This document shows, in pieces, positions 1 to 6,399 of a stretch of DNA of 16,501 bases (position 1 is its first letter; each line of letters starts with the position of its first letter). The stretch is from Candidatus Nomurabacteria bacterium CG_4_10_14_0_2_um_filter_30_12 (lineage in GTDB: Bacteria; Patescibacteriota; Minisyncoccia; Phycocordibacterales; UBA9973), in assembly GCA_002792755.1 (NCBI GenBank), contig PFOY01000036.1, forward strand, positions 1 to 16,501, given 5' to 3'. The notes beneath the pieces were generated by a model, which did not search any database, had not been told where the DNA came from, and saw nothing but the letters and a program-made list of their open reading frames with translations. The translations under genes and the position numbers were made by a program.

Positions 1-18
1 ATAAACATAATAGTTTAT

Positions 19-58
19 CCCCATACCTTTTACAAGTGAAAGGTGTGGGGATTTATTT
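19..58 (+). terminator. Rho-independent terminator of a gene left of the window
   Basis: A 12-bp stem (19-30 with 39-50, one T-G wobble) with an 8-nt loop is followed by a T-rich tail. The stem has a C4/G4 base. The orientation suggests it ends a plus-strand gene outside the window. Its GGTGTGGGG arm recurs in the inverted repeat at 15727-15799. Confidence 0.75.
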
Positions 59-83
59 TGACTTATTTTGCAAAAAACATAAT

Positions 84-115
84 AAAAACCTCTACTTTTA
101 CAAATAAGGGTTTTT
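84..115 (-). terminator. Probable terminator of the arsR-glutaredoxin unit
   Basis: Arms AAAAACC (84-90) and GGTTTTT (109-115) form a 7-bp stem around an 18-nt loop. On the minus strand it ends in a T run, about 40 nt after the glutaredoxin stop codon. The A/T-rich ends could let it act in both directions. Confidence 0.5.
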
Positions 116-156
116 GTTAAAAAATTTCTTAATAAAATAAAATCAAAAAAATATCT

Positions 157-396
157 TTATTTATTGAGTAATTCTTCAAATACTTCTGGCTGAAAACCAA
201 CAATGATTTCACCATCAATATCTATGACAGGTACACCCATTTGTCCACTCTTTTTTACCATTTCTTCCCCGGCTCTCCTATCTATACCAACATTTTTATC
301 TTCAAAAGACACACCTTTTTCTTTAAGATAATTTTTTGTATAAACACAATATGGACAAGTTGTTGTAGAATAAACTATTACTTTATGATTTTTCAT
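157..396 (-). CDS. Glutaredoxin-like (YruB/NrdH-type) thiol oxidoreductase
   Basis: This 79-residue protein is a single small thioredoxin-fold domain, the usual length for NrdH/YruB-type glutaredoxins. It should reduce disulfides, or transfer electrons to a partner enzyme, in the cytoplasm. The redox-active CPYC motif lies at residues 14-17 after a beta strand (KVIVYST). The cis-proline loop GVPVIDI and a following GF motif are in the expected places. There is no signal peptide. The gene lies 32 nt downstream of the ArsR-type regulator on the same strand, which suggests one transcript and control by that regulator. Its physiological reductase and substrate cannot be read from the sequence. 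The family call is firm; the exact subfamily is less so. Confidence 0.88.
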   Translation of the reverse strand: MKNHKVIVYSTTTCPYCVYTKNYLKEKGVSFEDKNVGIDRRAGEEMVKKSGQMGVPVIDIDGEIIVGFQPEVFEELLNK

Positions 397-428
397 ATAT
401 TTTTTATTTAGTTATTTTTAATAAAATA

Positions 429-728
429 TTACTTATATTTACAAATAAGACGTTTCAAGTCAGTAGTAAAATTATTTTTATTTAATTTATAAGATATTTT
501 CTTTCCTTCTCTATCTGAGACTAAAATACCCTCTTTTGCTAAAACTTGAAGATGGTGAGAAACAATAGCTATGTTCGACCCAAGATCTTTAACAATATCA
601 GAAACACAAACTTTTTTATGCTTCATAATACAACAAATAATCTTAATGCGATGTGCATCTCCTACTAAATATAAACGCTTTGCTAATATAGCAATATAAT
701 CTTTCTTTTTATTTTTTATCATATACAT
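429..728 (-). CDS. ArsR/SmtB-family winged-helix repressor
   Basis: This 99-residue protein has the size and layout of ArsR/SmtB dimeric repressors: an N-terminal helix, an HTH with recognition helix near SNIAIVSHHLQVLAKEGIL (about residues 52-70), and a beta-wing (DREGKKISYKL). Cysteines at about residues 32-33 (CC) and 41 (KVCVSDI) sit near where classical ArsR/SmtB proteins place metal or thiol ligands (ELCVCDL), but the second Cys of that box is Ser here. A thiol- or metal-responsive switch is plausible, and the inducer is unknown. The start is ATG 728; ATG 722 (third codon) is an alternative. A sigma-70 promoter lies just upstream. It is co-oriented with the glutaredoxin gene, which is the likely regulated target. 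Confidence 0.87.
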   Translation of the reverse strand: MYMIKNKKKDYIAILAKRLYLVGDAHRIKIICCIMKHKKVCVSDIVKDLGSNIAIVSHHLQVLAKEGILVSDREGKKISYKLNKNNFTTDLKRLICKYK

Positions 729-744
729 TCAAACCTACATTAGA

Positions 745-773
745 ATGATATATTATTATATTTTCTTTGTCAA
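745..773 (-). promoter_or_regulatory. Sigma-70 promoter of the arsR unit
   Basis: On the minus strand, TTGACA (768-773) is separated by 17 nt from TATCAT (745-750). This gives a start site near 738, just before the ArsR start codon. An A/T-rich imperfect palindrome overlaps the spacer and could be the repressor's own operator, but no clear ArsR consensus was identified. Confidence 0.7.
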
Positions 774-792
774 GTAAAAAAATGAAAGAAAA

Positions 793-822
793 ATGACACT
801 TAATTTGTATTAATAGTATAAG
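793..822 (+). promoter_or_regulatory. Putative promoter of the secreted-protein/sigma unit
   Basis: ATGACA (793-798) lies 18 nt before TATAAG (817-822), with the ATG at 861 about 30 nt beyond the predicted start site. This resembles a housekeeping promoter. No separate ECF-type promoter was recognised. Confidence 0.5.
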
Positions 823-860
823 GTCGATTAAAGTATTAAAATAATAGTTAAAATAATAAA

Positions 861-1262
861 ATGAATAAAACAAAAAATATATTACTAGGGTTAGGAACAT
901 TAGCATTAGTTTTAGGAATTTCTGGAGCTTTTATAAGTTCAGCTGATGCTTATAAAGGAGATCCTAGTATAAAAGATCCAAATTACTCAGTAGAACGACA
1001 TACAGCCATGGAGAAAGCCTTTGAAACAAACGACTATACCGCTTGGAAAAGTCTTATGCAAAATAATGGTAGAGTAACTAAAGTGGTTAATAAAGATAAT
1101 TTTGCAAAATTTGCAGAAGCTCATAAATTAGCCGAAAATGGTGATCTAGCAGGAGCTCAAAAAATAAGACAAGAACTTGGCTTAGGATTAAAAAATGGTT
1201 CTGGTCAAAGTATGAAAAATGGGCTAGGTAAAGGATTGGGTAGTGGTAACTGCATGAATTAA
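861..1262 (+). CDS. Secreted small protein of unknown function (ECF-sigma neighbour)
   Basis: The 133-residue protein has a clear Sec signal peptide: a basic start (MNKTK), a hydrophobic core over residues 7-24 and a likely signal peptidase I site after SADA (about residue 30). The mature part is charged and helical, with a segment around ETNDYTAWKSLMQNNGRVTK, then FAKFAEAHKLAENGDLAGA and a Gly/Asn/Lys-rich tail ending in Cys-Met-Asn. Similar secreted proteins with a 'W..LM..NGRVT' segment are, from memory, widespread as hypotheticals in Patescibacteria. It precedes an ECF sigma factor gene, with a hairpin between them, so it may be a target or a sensor of that envelope-stress unit. No catalytic motif is visible and function is unknown. 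Confidence 0.75.
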   Translation: MNKTKNILLGLGTLALVLGISGAFISSADAYKGDPSIKDPNYSVERHTAMEKAFETNDYTAWKSLMQNNGRVTKVVNKDNFAKFAEAHKLAENGDLAGAQKIRQELGLGLKNGSGQSMKNGLGKGLGSGNCMN

Positions 1263-1275
1263 TAATTTATATAGT

Positions 1276-1317
1276 TAATATATCTTACCCCGAGTCAAAT
1301 CGGGGTTTGATATATTA
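1276..1317 (+). terminator. Hairpin terminator or attenuator before the sigma factor gene
   Basis: A G+C-rich stem CCCCGA/TCGGGG (1288-1293 with 1300-1305) is extended, across a 3x3 internal loop, by a perfect 9-bp A/T stem TAATATATC/GATATATTA (1276-1284 with 1309-1317). TTT follows the inner stem. It ends the secreted-protein mRNA. No strong promoter is seen before 1343, so partial read-through into the sigma gene is likely. Confidence 0.65.
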
Positions 1318-1342
1318 TCTTAAAAACTACTAATATACTAAT

Positions 1343-1888
1343 ATGACCTTAAAAGATAAAGAATTAACAGACGAAGAACTAGTAGATAAAATTATAACAT
1401 CTGATAAGAATCTCTACGTAATAATAATTGAACGATATGAAAAGAAACTTATACGTTATGCTAATAATTTAATTAAAGATAAAAATAAAGCAATAGATGT
1501 AGTTCAAGAATCTTTTATAAAAGCTTTTATAGATTTAAATAACTTTGATATTAAGAAAAAATTCTCTAGTTGGATTTATCGTATTGTTCATAATCAAGTC
1601 ATAAATATAATTAAGAAATATCATAAGGAAACTCCATTACTAGAAGGCTGGGACTTTAAAAGTGAAGAAAATATAGAAGAAAATTTTGAAATAAAAGAAA
1701 TAAAAGAAAAAGTAGAAAAATGTTTAAAAAACATACCATTTTTATATAGAGAACCACTCTCTCTATACTATATAGATGAAAAATCATATGAAGAAATAAG
1801 TTATATATTAAGAATTCCAATAGGTACAGTCGCAACTCATATTAATAGAGCTAAAAAATTAATGAAAAAAATATGTCAGAAGAATTAA
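1343..1888 (+). CDS. ECF-type RNA polymerase sigma factor
   Basis: The 181-residue protein has the two-domain plan of extracytoplasmic-function sigma factors. Region 2 covers about residues 28-92 and includes DVVQESFIKAF and the core- and -10-binding helix FSSWIYRIVHNQVINII. A charged linker follows (about 95-125). Region 4 covers about 127-178, with the HTH YEEISYILRIPIGTVATHINRAKKLM that contacts the -35 element. Length and domain order are normal for the family, and there is no region 1 or 3. Its 3' end overlaps the next gene by 16 nt, a typical sigma/anti-sigma arrangement. It probably directs an envelope-related regulon that may include the secreted protein upstream. The regulon and the inducing signal cannot be deduced here. 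Confidence 0.9.
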   Translation: MTLKDKELTDEELVDKIITSDKNLYVIIIERYEKKLIRYANNLIKDKNKAIDVVQESFIKAFIDLNNFDIKKKFSSWIYRIVHNQVINIIKKYHKETPLLEGWDFKSEENIEENFEIKEIKEKVEKCLKNIPFLYREPLSLYYIDEKSYEEISYILRIPIGTVATHINRAKKLMKKICQKN

Positions 1889-2361
1889 AAAATATCACAA
1901 ATAACATAATGGAGCAAATAGATAAAGGTAAAATAAAAATGAAACCTAAAATATATTTTATCATTGGATCTATAATTACATTCTTTGGATTGATATCTTC
2001 CATGATTGTTTCTATTTTTCTAATCGGACTAATAAGATTTTCTATACGTTCAAATGGACGAATGGCACAATATAGATTTGATCAAATATTATCAAACTTT
2101 CCTTGGTGGACAACAATATTTGCAATTATTAGTTTAATTATTGGTATATGGCTCATTCGTAAATATGATTTCTCATATAAGAAAAAAAATGTAACCATAA
2201 TCCTAGGTTTTATTTTAGCTATTATAATTACTGGATATACAATAGATGCTATAGGTTTAAATGACACACTACTTCATCGTGGACCAATGCAAGGAATGAT
2301 GCAAAATTATTTTAAAGGAAATAAAATACAAGTACAAGATGAATATATGATGAATAAATAA
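1873..2361 (+). CDS. Membrane protein overlapping the ECF sigma gene, candidate anti-sigma factor
   Basis: The 162-residue protein has a short charged cytoplasmic N-terminus (MSEELKNITNNIMEQIDKGK) and about three membrane segments (residues ~27-55, 76-96 and 104-126). Its tail is Met/His-containing (LHRGPMQGMMQNYF, EYMMNK). It overlaps the sigma factor gene by 16 nt and so is translationally coupled to it, which is the usual position for an anti-sigma factor. No zinc-binding anti-sigma motif (HxxxCxxC) is visible, so an anti-sigma role is inferred only from position and membrane topology. The methionine-rich tail could bind a soft metal, but this is speculative. The protein ends in Met-Asn-Lys inside a palindrome shared with the convergent downstream gene. 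Confidence 0.7.
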   Translation: MSEELKNITNNIMEQIDKGKIKMKPKIYFIIGSIITFFGLISSMIVSIFLIGLIRFSIRSNGRMAQYRFDQILSNFPWWTTIFAIISLIIGIWLIRKYDFSYKKKNVTIILGFILAIIITGYTIDAIGLNDTLLHRGPMQGMMQNYFKGNKIQVQDEYMMNK

Positions 2362-2374
2362 AAACTTATTTATT
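2353..2374. terminator. A/T palindrome carrying both convergent stop codons
   Basis: AATAAATAA (2353-2361) and TTATTTATT (2366-2374) form a perfect 9-bp stem with an AAAC loop. The plus-strand gene ends (AAT AAA TAA) in one arm and the minus-strand gene ends in the other, so both proteins finish in Asn-Lys. It may act as a weak bidirectional terminator. Confidence 0.45.
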
Positions 2375-2896
2375 AAGATTGTCACAAGATATCTGACTTA
2401 GCACAAAATCATAAGATAATTTTTTCTTATCTTTATAGATATACACGCCATCCCCCCTATCTATCATCTCACCAAACGCAACATTTGCATTTTTACCATT
2501 AAGCTCAACAATAAGTTCTTCTTTTACTTGCATGCCTTCTGCTATAGAATTCCACCATACGACAGCTGTCCTTTCTGTAATTTCTTTATCAAGAGGTCCA
2601 ATCAAACCTTCAAATGATCCAGTCTTTGAATCTTTTTCTGCAGGATAATTATTAAATTCTCCTGAAACTGTATCATTATTAACATTTAACTTGAGTGAAG
2701 CTTTATCATATAATCCATCAGAAATTTTCTTTGAATATGAATAACAAAATAAAATTGGCACTTCTGTATTTACTTTATTAATATCATTATTATTATCGAT
2801 AACTTTACTCTCTTTTTTAATTTTATCTCCTCCAAAATACAAAACTCCACCAATTAAGATGGCAAGTACTAAAAATGTAGTAAAATCTTTTTTCAT
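2366..2896 (-). CDS. Membrane-anchored or secreted hypothetical protein
   Basis: The 176-residue protein has one N-terminal hydrophobic segment (residues ~7-23, FLVLAILIGGVLYFGG) after MKKDF, which acts either as an uncleaved anchor or as a signal sequence. A polar Asn/Asp/Lys-rich linker follows. The outer domain is beta-rich, with alternating segments such as ASLKLNVNNDTVSGEF, the phrase YPAEKDSKTGSFEG, and VKEELIVELNGKNANVAFGEM. Two cysteines (in ILFCYSY and near the end, ISCDN) could form a disulfide outside the cell. There is no lipobox. It lies 5 nt downstream of another minus-strand membrane protein gene, probably on one transcript. I do not recognise a named family and assign no function. 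Confidence 0.65.
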   Translation of the reverse strand: MKKDFTTFLVLAILIGGVLYFGGDKIKKESKVIDNNNDINKVNTEVPILFCYSYSKKISDGLYDKASLKLNVNNDTVSGEFNNYPAEKDSKTGSFEGLIGPLDKEITERTAVVWWNSIAEGMQVKEELIVELNGKNANVAFGEMIDRGDGVYIYKDKKKLSYDFVLSQISCDNLNK

Positions 2897-2901
2897 TTTA
2901 T

Positions 2902-3696
2902 TTACAAAAAATAGTTAAAAATTGGTAAATCTTCTAAACTATCTCTAAAATAATAAATTAAAATCAAACCTAATATCAATAAAAATACTATTAAAACAAT
3001 AAAAAGTATTTTTTTATTAAAATGATTTTTAGTATTAGATTTTTCTAAAACATTGGTTGAATTCTCAGCAACTACAGAAGAATCTTTACTAAAATCCAAA
3101 TCAGGTATTGCATTTGAATGAAAATGCAAACTAGGATTTAATTTTTGATTTATTGTGGCAATTGAATCTGAACCACTAGAACCTATATTTGAATTTGTTG
3201 GTATTTGTGTTGGTGTTGGTGTTAATTTTAAATCTAAATTTGAGTCTAAGTTCAAAGTTTCTTTTAAAACTGGAATAGATGTCTGGTTTTCTAATTGATT
3301 CGAAACTATTATTTCATCTTGTGGTACAATAGCTTCTTTTTCCTCTATTTTAGCCACTACTGGTGGTGTAGATATTGGTTCTTTTTTTATTTCTGTTTCT
3401 ATTATCGTATTTAATTTTGGTTCTACTTTTTGTAATACAACTGGAAATGGTGTTGTTGGCTGATTTAATATTTGTGTATGAAACTCATTTTGATCTAAAT
3501 TATTACTAAATGTCGGGTTTATTATAGATTCTGGAGCTAAAGTTTTTGGAATTGGAATATCAACAATAGCATTAAACCCTTCTTCTATATCTTGCTCATT
3601 CCAATCACCAGATAAAAGGTCTTTAGTTATCTTATTTTTTGTAGAACCTACGTGTAATTGCTGTCTTATAAAATTGATCAACTGCTGATTTATCAT
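2902..3696 (-). CDS. Tail-anchored membrane protein with N-terminal helical motif and Pro/Thr-rich linker
   Basis: The 264-residue protein has three parts. Residues 1-45 form a small helical unit (INFIRQQLHVGSTKNKITKD, then LSGDWNEQDIEEGFNAI), a motif that, from memory, recurs at the N-termini of many Patescibacteria membrane proteins. Residues ~46-220 are low-complexity, rich in Pro, Thr, Ser and acidic residues (LTPTPTQIPTNSN), and probably unstructured. A single membrane segment near residues 229-250 (ILFIVLIVFLLILGLILIYY) is followed by a short tail. The protein probably sits with its N-terminus in the cytoplasm. A TATAAT lies 7 nt before the ATG, so the mRNA may be leaderless. The next gene starts 5 nt after the stop. 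Function is unknown. Confidence 0.65.
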   Translation of the reverse strand: MINQQLINFIRQQLHVGSTKNKITKDLLSGDWNEQDIEEGFNAIVDIPIPKTLAPESIINPTFSNNLDQNEFHTQILNQPTTPFPVVLQKVEPKLNTIIETEIKKEPISTPPVVAKIEEKEAIVPQDEIIVSNQLENQTSIPVLKETLNLDSNLDLKLTPTPTQIPTNSNIGSSGSDSIATINQKLNPSLHFHSNAIPDLDFSKDSSVVAENSTNVLEKSNTKNHFNKKILFIVLIVFLLILGLILIYYFRDSLEDLPIFNYFL

Positions 3697-3703
3697 ATTT
3701 AAT

Positions 3704-3709
3704 ATTATA
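3704..3709 (-). promoter_or_regulatory. -10 element for a leaderless mRNA
   Basis: TATAAT on the minus strand ends 7 nt before the ATG at 3696, so transcription should begin at or next to the start codon. There is no Shine-Dalgarno sequence and no convincing -35 box. Confidence 0.5.
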
Positions 3710-3741
3710 TCAGTATTTTTAAAAAAATGTATTATAAATCA

Positions 3742-4303
3742 TTAAAGTATTAAATTAAATAAATATCCAGTAAACATTATGCCTACGCCGACGATTCCCG
3801 CAAAAATAAGAATAAGTTTTGTTTTCATCACTTTTTTAAGAATTATAAACTCGGGAAGAGATAAGGCGGTGACTGACATCATAAAAGCCAATGTTGTTCC
3901 CATAGACACGCCTTTTTCAGTTAAAGCAGAAACTAGAGGAATAACTCCAGCAGCGTTTGAATAAAGTGGAATACCTACGAGCACAGCGAGTGGTACAGCG
4001 TACCATTTATCAGCTCCTGCATACTGAGCTAGAAAATCAGCAGGAACATACCCATGTATCCAAGCACCAACTCCTATTCCAATGATAATATATGGCCAGA
4101 CTTTTTTGAGAATATCTTTTGTATAATCTAGTGCGTAAGTAATTCTTTCCTTTCGAGACATGCTTGGTAAATCAGCATTTCCATTTATAGAGTTTTGATA
4201 AACAAATTAACCGCTCCAGCTAGTAAGGTTTTTGGGGCAATATCAAAAACTGTATAAGTTAAATAATCATCAAATAATTGTATGGGGTAAAAAATATCCA
4301 TAA
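3742..4303 (-). pseudogene. Decayed YraQ/ArsP-type permease with central deletion and frameshift
   Basis: The 5' piece (4190-4303) encodes 37 residues beginning MDIFYPIQLFDDYLTYTVFD and running to AGAVNLFIKTL before a TAA. This resembles the start of DUF318/YraQ permeases. The 3' piece (open to 3742, ATG at 4161) encodes 139 residues starting MSRKERITYALDYTKDILKK. It has about four membrane segments and the second-half motif GIPLYSNAAGVIPLVSAL. Intact permeases of this type have about 300 or more residues in two similar halves; here the rest of the first half is missing and the two pieces are in different frames. The 139-residue part could still be translated, but a working transporter is unlikely. 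The 127 bp between it and the DGR reverse transcriptase hold no recognisable gene. Confidence 0.7.
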
Positions 4304-4430
4304 ATAAATAATACCATAATATTGGTATCCACTAGAACAACAAAACAGCTTTATTAAATAAAGTTAAAATATCAATGCGCGGACTAGTGAACGAAGTGGG
4401 AACTGCTATTAGACAGCATAAGGGTCATAT

Positions 4431-5471
4431 TTACATACCAGTTTTAGGTAAAAAGCTAGAAGCACTAGAAACTGCATAGCTTTCAATCTCACTTTTGAGC
4501 TTCTTTGCATTGCCGTGGCTTACTAGCCCAAGATAGGACTGTATCGTTTCTGGTTTACCCTTTCGCCTTTTTATACCCCGAAACATCCTTTGCTTTGTAA
4601 TAGTCCGAACTACCCTATGATAGGGGAACAGAACCCAGCCCAAGAAGTCCACTCCCGAGGCAATCGTGCTTATAGATACTTTCTTCAGGTGTAAACAAAG
4701 ATTGAGCTCATTTTCAAGAAAATCTTTTATTTCTGGCAACATATCTACGAGATACTGTTTATTGTCCGACAAAATCACGAAATCATCGGCATAGCGTATA
4801 TAGTATTTCGCCTTAATTTTATGCTTCATAAACTGATCAAACTTGTTCATATAAATATTGATGAGCAATTGTGATGTAAGGTTGCCAAGTGGAAGACCCT
4901 TACCCTTTTCGGTAGAATAAAAACTGCAGATAATCTCGCACAGCAAAGAAACAATATCTCTATCTGGTATGTAATCTTTCACAATTTTCAGTAATACTTC
5001 TTGGTCAATTGAAGCAAAAAACTTTCTTATGTCTCCTTTCAAAACCCAAGCTGTTCTCGTGTGATTTTTTGATGCTTGGTAGGCAAACTTGCGAAATCTA
5101 TCTATGGCTTTATGTGTTCCTTTATTTACTCTGCACGAATAGGAGTCAGCAATAAATGTCCTATCAAAAAATGGATAGAGCACTCGGTAAATAGCGTGAT
5201 GCAATAATCGGTCCCGAACTTTTGCTTTATGTATATCCCTTGGCTTGGGGTCTGAAATCTTGAATGCTTCATACGCAGAATGTTTGTATGTTTTATTCAC
5301 TAGGTCTTGATGAAGTGAGATTACATTAGACATCAAGTTTCTCTCAAACTCCTGCACATCTTTACGAGATTTTTTGCCAACAATAAACTCGCTCCACGCT
5401 AGGAGCAAATTATCCAAAGAAATGATAGTATCGTAGTTATGAATAAGCTGAATACGGGACATAGTAATCAT
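4431..5471 (-). CDS. Reverse transcriptase of a diversity-generating retroelement
   Basis: The protein has about 346 residues from ATG 5471. It is a compact retroelement reverse transcriptase without maturase or endonuclease domains. In order it shows GDIRKFFASID (first catalytic Asp, about residue 147), LPLGNLTSQ (about 193-201) and IRYADDFVIL (catalytic YADD, about 227-230), then a thumb region. The GNLTSQ form of motif 4, rather than QGxxxSP, is characteristic of DGR enzymes. It should copy the TR RNA into adenine-mutated cDNA that replaces the VR of the target gene. Starts are ambiguous: GTG 5486 reads through a G9 tract, while ATG 5471 and ATG 5462 follow it. Its 5' end nearly meets the divergent avd gene. 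Its G+C content is moderately above that of the flanks. Confidence 0.95.
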   Translation of the reverse strand: MITMSRIQLIHNYDTIISLDNLLLAWSEFIVGKKSRKDVQEFERNLMSNVISLHQDLVNKTYKHSAYEAFKISDPKPRDIHKAKVRDRLLHHAIYRVLYPFFDRTFIADSYSCRVNKGTHKAIDRFRKFAYQASKNHTRTAWVLKGDIRKFFASIDQEVLLKIVKDYIPDRDIVSLLCEIICSFYSTEKGKGLPLGNLTSQLLINIYMNKFDQFMKHKIKAKYYIRYADDFVILSDNKQYLVDMLPEIKDFLENELNLCLHLKKVSISTIASGVDFLGWVLFPYHRVVRTITKQRMFRGIKRRKGKPETIQSYLGLVSHGNAKKLKSEIESYAVSSASSFLPKTGM

Positions 5472-5475
5472 TCTA

Positions 5476-5511
5476 CCCCCCCCCACACTTTTGCCACTAC
5501 TGGCAAAAGTG
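5476..5511. repeat. C9/G9 tract plus 11-bp hairpin between RT and avd starts
   Basis: Nine C (5476-5484; G9 on the RT strand) are followed at once by a perfect 11-bp inverted repeat, arms CACTTTTGCCA (5486-5496) and TGGCAAAAGTG (5501-5511), with loop CTAC. The tract lies 4 nt before ATG 5471 of the RT and overlaps the candidate 5' end of avd. Tract slippage could alter the RT ribosome-binding spacing or the GTG 5486 reading frame. Confidence 0.7.
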
Positions 5512-5856
5512 AAAAGCTGTTATTTGATTTGGATTACTTTTTACAAAACTTTACCTAAACTCCACAAATATACCCTAGGACAAAAGATTGACACATTGTT
5601 TATTGAAGTTATTGAGGCAATCTCCATTGCTACTTTTTTGTCTCGGGAAGAAAAACTTCCGTGGGTTAGGTTAGCAATCAGAAAAACCGATACGCTGAAA
5701 ATACTTTTGATGGTTTTATGGGAAGCAAAATCTATTGATAACAAGAAGTATCTCGCTTTGTCTGTAAAAGTAGAAGAAATAGGAAAGATGCTCGGTGGCT
5801 GGAGTGGACAATTATTAAAACAAAACTCCCCCGTCACAAAGACGGAGGAGAAATAA
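5491..5856 (+). CDS. avd: Avd-like accessory variability determinant of the DGR
   Basis: The ~121-residue, helix-rich, basic protein matches the four-helix bundle Avd family. The visible hallmarks are YLIWITFYKTLPK, then KYTLGQKIDTLFIEVIEAI, and the conserved near-C-terminal IGKMLGGW. Avd forms a pentamer that binds the reverse transcriptase and the TR RNA and is needed for mutagenic retrohoming. The start is uncertain. TTG 5491 lies inside the hairpin, GTG 5509 is an alternative, and the frame stays open upstream through the C tract to 5452. It is on the plus strand, opposite to RT, TR and target, and therefore antisense to the region just 3' of the TR. It ends 6 nt before the TR. Classical DGRs place avd in the same direction as the TR. 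Confidence 0.88.
   Translation: MPLLAKVKSCYLIWITFYKTLPKLHKYTLGQKIDTLFIEVIEAISIATFLSREEKLPWVRLAIRKTDTLKILLMVLWEAKSIDNKKYLALSVKVEEIGKMLGGWSGQLLKQNSPVTKTEEK
5817..5850 (-). terminator. Hairpin with T-tract just 3' of the TR
   Basis: On the minus strand, CTCCTCCGTC (5850-5841) pairs with GACGGGGGAG (5835-5826), one mismatch, around TTTGT, and TTTTGTTTT follows. It begins 12 nt after the TR end and lies within the avd 3' coding region on the other strand. It could terminate the TR RNA, or act as the structured spacer that RT and Avd bind for cDNA priming. Confidence 0.65.
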
Positions 5857-5862
5857 AAAGAG

Positions 5863-5989
5863 TTGCCGAAGCGGAGAGCAGGATTGTTGGAGTTCCAGTT
5901 GTTGTCCAACCAGTTCCAGTTCACCACGACCTTGCCACCGTTCTCGTAGAGATACGGGACATTGAGGTTGCCGTTGGAGTTCTGCACGA
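5863..5989 (-). repeat. DGR template repeat (TR)
   Basis: The 127-bp segment is aligned without gaps to 6404-6530 at a constant offset of 541. There are 18 mismatches, all at T on the plus strand (A on the coding strand). About 33 such adenines are present; none of the remaining positions differ. Read in the target frame, the TR is rich in AAC/AAT (Asn) codons, as in NWNWLDNNWNSNN, which is the usual design for adenine mutagenesis. The last 18 nt of the TR (5880-5863 on the minus strand) are identical in the VR and include the homing (IMH*) end. Confidence 0.96.
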
Positions 5990-6240
5990 AATGTATGGGA
6001 TTTCTTCTAGTTCCACTGCCCTTTGAATACTCTCGGAGCTGTATCGTATTTGGCATCGTAATGCCCTAAAATCTCATACCAAGTATATTCATTTTTTATG
6101 AAGTGCTACATACACCACTCTATTTGAAACCGTAATCGCAAATATTCTCAATGTATGGATACTGGTATCGGTGGCAGAAAACCTTAATCTTCTACATATT
6201 CACCTATCACCAATTTTAGTATAACAAAGATTTTTTAATA
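5990..6240. other. Gene-free region 5' of the TR
   Basis: No credible gene was found. A minus-strand frame opens at 6056 and runs through the TR, but it continues antisense through avd and is not a believable protein. TATACT-like hexamers occur on the minus strand without good -35 partners, so a TR promoter probably lies here but cannot be placed. Confidence 0.4.
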
Positions 6241-6284
6241 TAAAAATAAAAACAAGTGAGCAGAAATAAATCTAACTCACTTGT
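6241..6284 (-). terminator. Rho-independent terminator of the DGR target gene
   Basis: A 9-bp stem, ACAAGTGAG (6252-6260) with CTCACTTGT (6276-6284), has a 15-nt loop. On the minus strand it is followed by TTTTTATTTTTAT. It lies 116 nt after the target stop codon, so it separates the target mRNA from TR transcription. The 116-nt 3' untranslated stretch holds no gene. Confidence 0.75.
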
Positions 6285-6399
6285 ATGTGAATGATGCGTT
6301 GTTCTGCACCATCCACACACAAGTGGTTGATGCCCAAACGCGAATGCAAGGACAAAGGACAAAGTGTCAAAAAGACCACAGTGCCCCAAGTCCAGAGTT

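Noticed and set aside
709..906. 65-residue minus-strand frame upstream of arsR
   Set aside because: Phe/Tyr/Leu-rich translation of A+T-rich intergenic DNA holding the two divergent promoters.
4431..5471. Reverse transcriptase as part of a group II intron or retron
   Set aside because: No maturase or HNH domain, motif 4 is of the DGR type, and an Avd gene plus TR/VR pair are adjacent.
5541..6056. 171-residue minus-strand frame running through the TR
   Set aside because: It reads antisense through avd and is open only because the TR keeps the target frame; no ribosome site and no protein-like content outside the TR.
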